Source of the DNA: Pezizomycotina sp. ARF18
Lineage: Eukaryota > Ascomycota
DNA length: 59,060 nucleotides
Direction of reading: 5' to 3'
NCBI GenBank assembly: GCA_002224055.1
Contig: AZLU01000045.1
Location: forward strand, 176,089 to 235,148
The notes under the pieces were generated by a model. It saw only the letters and a list, made by a program, of their open reading frames with translations, did not search any database and was not told the DNA's origin. Shown in pieces: positions 46,686 to 56,854 of this stretch; within the stretch, counting starts at the first letter, position 1; each line of letters begins with the position of its first letter. The position numbers were made by a program, and so were the translations under genes.

Positions 46686-48604
46686 ATGGCTTACGAGCCC
46701 GAAAAGATAGAGATATCAGACAAATTATATTAACAAGCGCAGCCTGGAATCCCGGACATGGCTTGTACGCAGCGAGCGATATCCCCGCCGGCTCGTTAAC
46801 CATGAGCATCGAAGACCCTCTCGTGGCCATACCAGACGATGCGCACTTGGCGCAGTGCTGCAGCCGCTGCCTCGTCTGGCGGCCCGATGCGGCTGCTGGA
46901 TTAACGATGAATGCCGCTTTCTCAGACGTTAAACTGAACTTATGCACTGGCTGCCGGGTACTCAAGTATTGCTCCAAGGTAAGCGATCACCTTTCCCCCA
47001 ACCCTACCTCTCCATCATCCAATCCCGGGTTTTATAGATATATCTATTTTTTGTGAATACAAAGTTTTTGACGCCCCAAAAAAAAATTACAGTCCTGACT
47101 ATGTTTCCATGGTACCGAAAATATTAGACCTGTCAACAGCAAGACTGGAGCTCGGTCCACAAGAAGGAATGCAAGATCTTTAAGCAGCTTCACCCCGCGT
47201 GCTCCCCGGCTCCGTGAGGTGCGTCGTACGAATCTTGCTGAAGCGGGCGTACGGCGGCATATCCGACGACGGCTGGAAGGCTATAATGGGACTGGAAACG
47301 CACTTTCGCAGTTCCGGGATGACGAGGAGAAGTGGGGTATAAATAAGCTTGATGTCGAAGGGCGCGAAGGAATACTCGAAGACGTCGCTGCCGGAGGAAA
47401 TGGTGAGGCAGATATACTGCAGGGTATGCTTTCCCTCACTCCTCATTTTTGTTATTTCTTTTAAATCAATACCCAATACTATCAGGAAATTTAAACACAT
47501 TTGTAGGTTCTTATAAACTCTCTCACGGCTACGACACAGACGTTCGATCCCGTCGGGATCTGCTTGGATCCCATAACGGCTCTCATCAACCATTCATGCG
47601 ACCCCAACGCGATCATAGTATTCGAAAACCGGTCGATATTGATCAGGGCTTTAAAGCCCATCGGTAAAGATACCCAGCTGACGATATCGTACATCGACAA
47701 CTCGAACCCCGCTGGCAGCGTCAGAAGGAGCTCAAGGAACGTTTCTACTTCGAATGCCGCTGCACGGCTTGCGTCTCGCGGGAATACGGTACACAGACGC
47801 TCTCAAATGCCAAAATGCAGCGCGAACATGCTCTACGAAGTCACCGACAAGAAACACCCTCGGGGAAATGCAAAGCGTGCGCTTCGAACCCGAAGCATTC
47901 GACGCCAAAGAGCAGATAGAAGCGCAGGAAGAAGCCGCGTTCGCAGCGTGCGACGGCGCACTTAAAACACTATCATCGTCGTCGTCTCCTGAAGAGTCGA
48001 TAGAGAGTACCATAAATCCCTCGAGTCGACCTTAAAGTCGTTCTACGCTACGGATATGTACCCGCCGGCTCGGCAACCGTTGCCTGCGCTGCACTACACG
48101 CTCGCGCAGTGCCACATATCGCGAGGAGCTTGGGCGCCGGCCTTAAAGCACATGCTCACGCTGTACGCAACCGTAGATTCTGTCCAGATACCGATAACGT
48201 TCCACCGGTCCGGGTGTCGCGAAATTTCACGTTAGCTATGGTACTACTACAAGTTGCCGCAGAGTCGCCGGGAGCGTTAGAAACACCACAGGAGAACACC
48301 TCTACTACGCCAAGCTCGTGTACGGCCTGCTGGTGGAAGTCGAGGGTAACATCGACAAGAGCTACGGGGGTGAGAGCATGTTCGCCGAGCTTGTTTGGAG
48401 GAAAAAGGCTGAAGTCGACGCTGATATCGCGAAGGAAAGCGTCCAGATGCCAGGAGCTGGGTTGGCAAAAGGCTCATCAGCGTTCCGGGATTGGATGTTG
48501 AGGTCAAGAAAGTTCAGGAAATTGTTAAAGCGTTTGTAGATTCGTTCAGAAGTAAAAAGAGGAACAAATTTATTGGTATCGATTTTTGGAAAAGGAATAA
48601 GTAG
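46686..48604 (+). CDS. SET/MYND (SMYD-type) protein lysine methyltransferase
   Basis: After a start at 46686 and a frame change near 46725, the S-region reads ILTSAAWNPGHGLYAASDIP then AGSLTMSIEDPLVAIPD. A MYND zinc finger follows: CCSRCLVW, LNLCTGCRVLKYCSK and, after an intron (46978 to about 47132), TCQQQDWSSVHKKECKIF. The SET core is ITALINHSCDPNAIIVFENR then SILIRALKPIGKDTQLTISY (about 47567-47695), with the N-H-S-C-x-P-N SAM/active-site motif intact. The post-SET Cys cluster is RFYFECRCTACV (about 47740). C-terminal TPR-like helices read LHYTLAQCHISRGAWAPALK (about 48090), then YYAKLVYGLLVEVEGNIDKS and VEVKKVQEIVKAFVDSFRSK, stop 48602-48604. A second intron is near 47424-47486. About six frame changes are needed. 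Related proteins methylate histones or other proteins; the substrate is unknown. Confidence 0.87.
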
Positions 48605-49601
48605 ACACTGTGAGGCCTTTGTTATTAGTCTGAATGTCTAGTACGAGGAATGGCGTTAATGATAAGTACTGCTCTCGTAATTCTGAGTAAAAAAAATACA
48701 TCACTGGAACAGTATGGACCTAGAGCGTAGGTTTCCTTTATTGGTATCAAGTTAGATAGAACGCGCCCGTGATGACTTCACGGGGAATCCTTTTCTCTTT
48801 CGCGGTGGTGTCTTTTAACTTCGATAAACATATTTATACCCAGATAGTAGTAACACTTTATATTAAACTATGCCTCCATGGCATATATATCAATGAATAA
48901 ACTGCATGCTATCGTACCAACTTCGCACAAGTATCGAAGGCAATTAGCAGGCCTTAGATGCGTATTAGTCTAGATCCAGCAAAATTCCTTAGTTTCCGAT
49001 TTGATGGCCACACAAAGGTATCTAGCTCTACTGTTCCGAATCCTATACCAAGCGAAATCGACAAATCTGAAATACGAAAGAAATATTACTTAATGGAAAG
49101 AACATAATTTGATTATAAGGATTATTGGTATTGTCAAGGAAAGGCCAAGAATTGAAAGAAAAGGAGTATTTCGCTTTAGATACATTTTTGTCCTTGGAGT
49201 AGTCTTTATTCTTTGATTTTAATTTCCCTTCGATATAAAAAAGAGCCAAAGACAGGAGTTCACTAAAAAATAAATAAATAAAGTATAGAAAAAAGGAAGA
49301 GGAAGAAAGCTCGCCAGACATACAGAGAAAATGGGGAAATGAAACAGTCAATTGATATATGAGAATCGTGTGTAATTAAAAGAGGGAACAAGGTTTTAAA
49401 AGAAGATATATCAGAGAAAAAGAAGAGAAAAACGAAAGCCTCGCCTTCGGAGCAGCTGAAAACCAGGGAGATTGAAAATATTCAAGGCGAAGTTGGGATT
49501 TAGTATTTCGTTCTGTATATCAAAGTTGTCTATTTCCGAAATTCAAGCTCCACTCGAGTATTCATCTCACGAATGCATCCAAGGAAGTGTAGCAGTCTTG
49601 T
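48605..49601. other. Convergent intergenic region between SET/MYND gene and septin
   Basis: About 1 kb of AT-rich DNA with no recognised gene; the minus frame 49043-49351 is low-complexity and hydrophobic without family resemblance. Likely 3' UTRs. Confidence 0.45.
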
Positions 49602-51612
49602 CTACAAGTGAGTTTCCGCAGCTTCCTGCTCCGAGGTTCCATCTTGCTCCAAAGCGCTCTGCTCGCGAGCCAGTCTCGCCTCGCTGTTAAGCGTGTTAGC
49701 AGTTGAACTTGAGCGTAATTTTATAATGGATGGAAAGCGATAATAGGGTTTTATCCATGGTTGAGAGAGAGATTTATACGAACATTTCTTTGAGCTGGGA
49801 TTCGCGAGCAAGAAGTTCTTGTCTCCTTTCGTTGATTTCTCGTTGAACCTTGACTTCAATTTCACGAAGTTTCTCTCTTCACGGCGCAGCTGCTCTTCCT
49901 TGAGCCTGACTGACTGGGAGGCCAGATCCTCAGGGTTCATTGTGCTATCACTATAAAAGTAGAGGTTTATCAGTTTAGATCCCTATTTTCAAGAATAAGG
50001 AGTTGCTGTTGGTAGTCGATGATTACTTACGCTGAGGCACCACCTTCCACAGACTTGGACAGTTTCTCCGTTCGGTAGTTTCGTATAGGAAATCGTGAGT
50101 GATTTCCTTGAGATCTGCCAGATGGGAATGCAAGAGAGCAGACCTGATGGCGAGGAAATCCGAGTGTCTTGTGTTTTCGACTATTCAAAGACTTGTCAGT
50201 GAATATATTATTGAGCGTCTGGATGGCATGAAACTGACCTTCGACGACACCCCATGGGTATTGCCTCGCTCTGACCTTCCGGCCACCAATTTCAACAATG
50301 TCCTCGCTGCCGACGATAGCAAATGGCATCAGGCCTCGTAGCTCGGCGTTCTCCTCTACCGTATCCTCATCGTCCTCCTCTATATCGTAAGGGAAGTTGT
50401 ACACGGGAATGCGGTAGTGCTCAATATCCTCCATTACGAGTTTCTTGGATTCGGCAAGTTCAGCTGGCGTCAGCGAGTCCGCCTTTCCGATGACTGGATG
50501 ACATTGACACGAGGAGAGAGCCTCTTCATGAGCTCAATATCCAGCTCACGGAGACTAATCAAGAGTAGGGATAATTTATTAGTATAATCTCCCGAGTCCC
50601 TCCCTTGTAGAAAAGTTTTCAAAGGAAACGCTGCGATTGGGGTATTCTTACCCATGTCCAGTGGGGGTGATAAAGTAGAGAAGAGCGTGGACACGGTTGT
50701 CGCGGAAGCGAGGGTTACGCTTGATACGAGACTCTTCAGCTAAAATGTCGTCGTACTGGCGTTCGAGATACCCCACGATTTCGGAAAAGCTATGTTATAA
50801 AGTGAAACATCGGTTAGCCTTTTCGCATTTCTGATTTATTCAATTCCCTTTGCGATTGCTCAACAAATTTAGTATTTTCGTCATGTCCAAGTCCTCGTGA
50901 GACAAAGAATTATTCCATGAAAACTGAAAATCGAAGCGAAAGAACTCGGAGATAACAATTGATAAAACAAGTCAACTCAAGGGGGCACAACAAACCTCGC
51001 TTCGTTATCGATTTGGTCCCAAAACCTGGGGTATCCACGATGGTGAGGGAGATACGCGTCCCTCTTCGTCCAATTCTGGAGTTCAATTGGGGCATCAGTA
51101 CAGTAATTCCGGAGAACACATGATTATTATCACGGCCGCGGCGAGAAAGCAGTAACGCACCAACAGTAACTGGCCGGATCTTGACTCCCTCCTCAACGTG
51201 TGCGTTCGTAGGGTCGTCGCTGTCCTTGCCCTGGAGGACCTGCTTGTCGCAGAGGGTGTTGACGAACGTGGTGCGTCCTGAAAAAAAGAATGAAGCACAT
51301 TTAGCAAACCTGGGCCAGAACCTGGCAAGCATTGCTAGGCAAGAGTTCAGGTATAGAGCTATCATACCTGTCCCTGATGCACCGCATACCATCAGGCAGA
51401 ACTGGATTCCTTTCTTGACGTTCTTCTTCCTCCTGGTGATCTATATTGTACGAAAAGAGAGGCCCCACCGTTAGCACTCTGGATCGATTTTTGATACCTC
51501 AACCAGAAAAGTCGGGCATCAATCGTGACGCGATCAAATCCGGCGAAGTACGTATATCAAAGCAACAAGAAAGGTAGCGCGCGATAGACCTTGCTTACCC
51601 GATGTTCGACAT
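49602..51612 (-). CDS. CDC11: Septin, Cdc11/AspA group
   Basis: GTP-binding cytoskeletal protein forming hetero-oligomeric filaments at septa and hyphal branches. ATG 51610-51612 (MSNIG) is followed by an intron, then KNVKKGIQFCLMVCGASGTG and RTTFVNTLC. The Walker A reads GASGTGRT, with arginine replacing the usual lysine, as I recall for Cdc11-type septins. Next come GTRISLTIVDTPGFG (switch II, D-T-P-G), YDDILAEESRIKRNPRFRDN and RELDIELMKRLSPRVNVI. Then the G4 region reads AELAESKKLVMEDIEHYRIP, then PFAIVGSEDIVEIGGRKVRA and RQYPWGVVE. The septin-unique element continues RHSDFLAIRSALLHSHLADL then YENYRTEKLSKSVEGG. The C-terminus is a coiled coil, LASQSVRLKEEQLRREE and, after a frame change, REIEVKVQREINERRQELLA, ending EQEAAETHL (stop 49602). 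Introns are short, 50-110 bases. Breaks occur near 51070, 50490, 50120 and 49870. Confidence 0.93.
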
Positions 51613-52328
51613 TTTCAAGGGATAATATGAACAAAATATGCTGTACAAAGTGAGAAGGAGTTAGCAGATTGCTCTCATAGAATTCCTATCGCGCGAGACG
51701 AAGACCTTGGTTTAGGGGAAAGCTCTGATTTGAGGGATATATATATGCGAATAACCATAGTAACAGTATCTATCGCAGTGAATGTATCACGCCAAATATA
51801 GAAACAGGTTATAGTTCAATAGGGAAGAGTTATTGGAAGATTGCCATAGGGGCGGTTGTGCCCTTGCTGCGAATTGAAGAAGATATGATAGAAAAGGGGA
51901 GCAGTGTTCTTTTTCTTTTGCTTCTCCGCGTGTTTCACGCGATTTTTCTCCGAGAGGAACGTGCATGAAACCTTTCTTCGAGCTGCAAAAGAAAGGAAGA
52001 TATTCAAGGTAAGCGATTGAGGCGTATGAAGCGCTCAAGATGATATATCGCCACAGGCCGTTGCTCTTTCCCCTTTGCTCAAACGCACGGCAGTTTTGTA
52101 TAAAGTGATACCCCGTACTCGCGACAACCTCGTTTCACTGCGCCAGCAGCGCTGCCGAACACACGAAGAGAACACACGAAAGTATACTTACGGTTAAAAG
52201 ATATATGGATTGGTCGTTAAAGATCTTGGTTTCCGTTAGAAAGGACTGAGGAGAAACGGAATTGCGTCTCTGTAGAGAGTGTCGAGAGTCTAAAGGGCTG
52301 GTTAGAAAGTCGGCGAAGAGAAGTGTGC

Positions 52329-52331
<3 letters not shown>

Positions 52332-52365
<34 letters not shown>
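52332..52365 (+). repeat. T34 homopolymer
   Basis: Thirty-four uninterrupted T residues, upstream of the septin gene (A34 on its sense strand). Confidence 0.9.
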
Positions 52366-52676
52366 CCCTCGTGTCGTTTGAGAAGAAAAGAAACAACTTT
52401 GAGGAGGGAGAAGAGAGGAAAAAGTTAAAACGCACACGAAAAAGTGTTAAAGTATATTAATCAATTGGGCAGTTAGTTTAGTTCTCTCAAGCTTTTTCTT
52501 TCCTCTCAGAAAGAAAAAAAAAAAGGGGGGGCGCCTTTTCCGATAGGGAAATACTTACAATCTAACGCTGGTACATAAGTAGCGAGAAACGCCAAGAACA
52601 AACACAGATACTTAAGTATATAATAACAATTTAAATTTATATTATATTTTTATTAAAAAAAAATTATAAAATAATA

Positions 52677-52679
52677 AAA

Positions 52680-52718
<39 letters not shown>

Positions 52719-52720
52719 AA
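52677..52720 (+). repeat. (AAAT)n microsatellite
   Basis: About eleven perfect AAAT units, flanked by imperfect A/T-rich repeats that extend the low-complexity stretch to roughly 52620-52750. Confidence 0.92.
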
Positions 52721-53122
52721 TAATAAAGTAAAAAATAAATAAAAATAAAACGACCGGCGCGGCGGCGCCCTTTGGAGGTCCCGAGATTAGACCGGCCGGC
52801 GACTTCCTTGTACAACAAAAATTTAATAGATAGAGTAGTAGTTGTTGGTTAGCATCGACGTGATTCTGTTTAAAAATAATTATTTATTTTAATGGTCTGT
52901 CTGTGGAAGAAGCGTGATAGCAATTGAGCAGTTTTTTTTTTGTTCGTCCGGGTTGGAAGAGAGTTGCCCATCGCTTGTCTTTCTTCCTGATATCGCGAAT
53001 GACACACACAAAGCACAACCTAAGAAAAACAACGATTATATTATTATTATACTATTATCATTATTATTGTTATTGTTATTTTTTGAACAACAATAATATA
53101 TCTCGTTGTGTAACTTGTCAAG

Positions 53123-54241
53123 ATGAACGTTATCCGCGAGATTCGTAATCTCACCAAGACTGAAATCGAAAAGGGAATACCAGATTCGGCATCATGCATC
53201 AAGGTAAGGAGACAATCCCCCATCCTAGCGAATTTTAAAAAGGTCATTTTCCATATAGCCACATCGCAAATCACCTGACAGCGCACCACGCTAACACTCA
53301 ACCTCACCCCCTGCCACAGACTACAAGCACACCGCCTTCATCTTCATCGGCGGCCTACCCTACGAGCTCACGGAAGGTGACATTGTCGCCATCTTCTCCC
53401 AGTACGGCGAGCAGTCTTCGTAGAGCTCGTTCGGACCGGAGACGAACAAGTCGAAGGGTTTCGCCTTCCTCAAGTACGAAGACCAGCGGAGCACGAAACC
53501 TCGCCGTCGACAACCTGACGGGCGTGCAGATCATGGGTAAGACGATACGGGTGGACCACACGGAGTACAAGCAGAAACTCCGGGAAGGTGAAGAACCCAG
53601 GGGTTTAGCCTCTTACCCGGTGCAGAACAACAGGACGCGGCGGATAAAGATGAAGAGCGGCGGCACAGGAAACGGAGGAACAGCGACGATAGCGGCGATG
53701 GTTCTAAGCGTAGTAGGCACAGGCACCGGCACCGCTCCGAGACGCCATCGTCGGAAATAGACGAGGAAGAAGTAAAAGCGCAGCAGAGGGAGAAGCGGGA
53801 GCTGGCGAAACTGGAGCACGAGTATGACGACGACGACCCCATGAAGGATTACCTAATCAAGCAGAAGAATGAGGAGCACCAGCTGGCGCGCGAGGAACGT
53901 GCGAAGGGGAAGGGGAAGAAAAATCTCGGCACGGCCACAGGCCGTCTCACAAGGATGACCGGCACTGGCACCGGCACCGGCACCGGCGGCATCATCACCA
54001 CCGTGACCATGATCGCGACCACGATAGGACCACGATGACCGGGACGGGCGGGTGAACGTCGTGAAAAGCACCGCGATGAGCGGCGCGAACGCGACAGGGA
54101 CGATGACGACGGCCGCGAGAAACATCGCACGAACGTCGTGAGCGCGATAGAGATGACGGAGGCCGTGAGAGGCATCGCGATGAGCGGCGCCGTGAACGTG
54201 AAAGGGATGACAGCGACCGCGAAAGTTCTTCGCGTCGATGA
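53123..54241 (+). CDS. IST3: Ist3/Snu17 (RBMX2-type) RNA-binding splicing factor of the RES complex
   Basis: ATG 53123 starts [20 protein letters not shown], the N-terminal flank typical of RBMX2/Ist3. After an intron (donor GTAAGG about 53204, acceptor CCACAG about 53320) comes one [23 protein letters not shown] then [13 protein letters not shown]2 is FIFIGG. After a break comes [20 protein letters not shown], where RNP1 is KGFAFLKY, then [20 protein letters not shown]. Beyond the RRM the sequence is charged: [40 protein letters not shown] and a His/Arg/Asp tract [20 protein letters not shown] (about 53960-54020). The best C-terminus is [16 protein letters not shown] with TGA at 54239-54241. 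The RES complex aids spliceosome activation and pre-mRNA retention in the nucleus. Breaks near 53190, 53415, 53475, 53590, 53890 and 54040. Confidence 0.88.
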
Positions 54242-56854
54242 CGACGAGGATTAATGCGGGCACTTGGGGGGATTCAGTATCACATAGTTGTAAACTAGGT
54301 ATTACATTATATTAATTCAATTTTAAAGGGAAACGTTTTTTTTTTTCTCCACTTTGTAATATCAATGTGCTTTTACTCTCTTGTTTACAGTTTCAACCGG
54401 CGTTGTAAATTATTTTTTACTTTGTTTCCCCCATTACAATTTCACGATCTCTAATTGATATTCACATGTAAACAAACATATATTATATCTTAAACAGAAA
54501 AAAAAAAAAATTTTTTTCCCGAGAACATCTACTTTGATTCAATATAACTAGCTTTAAATGAATCGCACGATAAACACCTACCTCAAAGTCTAGAAATCTA
54601 AAGATTAATCAAGGAATGATTTATTTCCCCTGGCAAGGCTTACAGTGTAAGCTATTAGTGAGCGTACGCGAGCAATTAACTAATATATCATCAATTTCGA
54701 AGATATTGAAATATACGTGAATAAATAAGATGGCTTATTGAATATACTACTGGAACAAAAAAAATAAAAAAAAATTTTTTTTTTTGGGGGGGGGGGTAAG
54801 GGAACGTATGGAAGTGATGTATCAACCATGGTTGATGCTAAATTTTAAGAATGAGAAGCAGCAATAGATGGTATATAATTTTATAGATACGAAAGATCCA
54901 AGTGACATAGACTAAGTAGAAGGCATTGCGTGAGGTATTCGACAGCCTCTGAAAAATACAGATGGAAATGGAACAGGGGAGTCAAAAACCGGTATCAAGT
55001 GCAATGGTGGGGAAGCGGGTTCGTGGCTGCGATAGGATGGCATGTTATTCACGTCAAAAACGAAACCAAAAAAAGCGTATAGGGGATGAATCGATTGAAT
55101 CCATTAGATCTTAAAGGGCTACTAGATAAGGAAGTGGTACTACGATGTAGGCGCTCATGAGATATATGAAGTGGAAATATCAAAAGGGAAAGTTAACATT
55201 GATATCAGCGGTAGGAGGGGGAAAGTATGAATGAATTCTTGAAAGGAGCAACTATAAACTAAAGGACCAGTACTATATATAGGTATATATAGAGAAATGA
55301 CTTGCAAGAGCCAGGTAGACCAGGATATTCTACTTGGTGTAAAAAGCCAAAATTTAAAAAGAGAAAGAAGAAAGAATTTGAATGTTGGGAACGAGTAGAA
55401 AGAATATTGACATATGTGGAAAGAGGGAGCTATTAAGGTGCTAAATACAATTACAAAAAAAAAAAGAGAAAACTAATGTAGATGATAATAGTAGTAATAA
55501 TAATTAAGAACAATTTACAAAACAGAAATTGTATAGGGATAACAAATACAGAAATCAGAAAAGGACCTCCAACGACCGAACCCGTGAAAGATTGCCATTT
55601 TCGTTATATAGCGACTGACTTACTGACTGATTGACCGGACGACTTTCCGCACGCAGGACAAACACACGGTAACTCCGCGCAGTGGGTGAAATAACGAACA
55701 TTTGAAGGGGAAAACGTTATATGGAAAAAAATGATAACGTATACATGAGTAAAATTGTAGTTACAGGATGTGAAAACAAGGAGATTAATAGTTATATAGA
55801 TAGAAAGAGCAAGTGGGAATAAATAAGAGACGACACAAAGCGCCTCTGAGAATGCTCAATGGGTTCGCATTTGACTAAAACATGTTCAAGTATCACCGCG
55901 CTTCAAAACAGATGGAGGATGGAAGAAAGAGTAGGAAAATGGTTCATCACAATTGTGCAAGCATTCATTATAAATAAAAGTACGAAAGACGAAGGAAAAA
56001 AATGAAATGAGAAGAAAAAAGTGATTAAAAAAAAAATGCACAAGAAATGAAGCAGACGAACACAATAATGCCCCAATAAGCATATGCACCGAGCGTGTCC
56101 TCGTACGGTCCCGACAGTAATAAGGCGTCTGGGCGAACATTTGAAAAGGTATGGAAGAAAGGAAGAAGAAAGGTGAAAAGAAGAAGACTGAATAGCTTCC
56201 GCAATGACATAGACAATATTAAAACCGCAATGAAGAATAATTTCGAAACCGAAACCAGAAAAACCGCACTTGATAACGTCATTTTTTTTCCCTGCTTTTG
56301 TTTTGTTGGGTGGAATTGCAAAAGATAGTAGAATAAAGAAGGGTGTTGAAAAGAAAGGATACGTGCATAATAGCGGAATGTGGACAAGTGTATTAAGGTA
56401 TTTGGTGCAACTCGAGCCAATACTCGACGGGATAGGTAAGTCGTGGCATTGTTTGAATGGAGGGAAGAAAATGAACGAGCTAAGAGAAAGATATAGGCTC
56501 AGAAGGATGAATGGGAAAATCATGATGGAAACAGAAAAGAAAAAGAAAAAGCTAGCTAAGAAAATGTAAATGACTTGTGTATAAATAAATATAAATAGAA
56601 AGGTATAGCAATTAAGTATGAAAATGAGAAACCTCCGTAATTTTTTTTTTTTTTAGGACTCAAAAGTCGAACAATTTGAGTTGACTTTTTCGCAACCGCA
56701 CAAAGAGTAAAGCATGGTATATCACATAAATTATAGAACGACAGAGTGGCTTCAGTGCCGTTACACTGAAGGCAAAAAGAAAACGAAAATGAAAAAAAAA
56801 AAACCCCGCTATGTAAAAAAAACATGCTCTTTTTGAACCAATATATTTTATTAC
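54242..56854. other. 2.6-kb convergent intergenic region, strongly purine-rich on the + strand
   Basis: No recognised gene. About 54820-56640 is persistently A/G-rich on the + strand, so minus-strand open frames (for example 55903-56523) read as phenylalanine/leucine/serine-rich low-complexity peptides. An A9T11G11 junction sits at 54766-54796, and other A/T runs at about 54501-54517 and 56641-56654. It should contain the 3' UTRs of Ist3 and Whi3. Confidence 0.45.
54766..54796 (+). repeat. A9-T11-G11 homopolymer junction
   Basis: Three abutting homopolymers, A then T then G, with no other bases between them. Confidence 0.88.

Larger units (their letters stand above)
51613..53122. promoter_or_regulatory. 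1.5-kb divergent region between septin and Ist3
   Basis: Contains the longest homopolymer in the window (T34, 52332-52365), an A11G7 junction at 52514-52531, an (AAAT)n microsatellite at 52677-52720 and, directly after it, a GC-rich patch (about 52750-52800) in otherwise AT-rich DNA. Open minus-strand frames are low-complexity. It presumably holds the promoters and long 5' UTRs of both flanking genes. Confidence 0.4.

Noticed and set aside
55903-56523. 206-codon minus-strand open frame
   Set aside because: Length results from pyrimidine-rich sequence lacking stop codons; the hydrophobic repeats of Phe, Leu, Ser and Ile are not a credible membrane protein.
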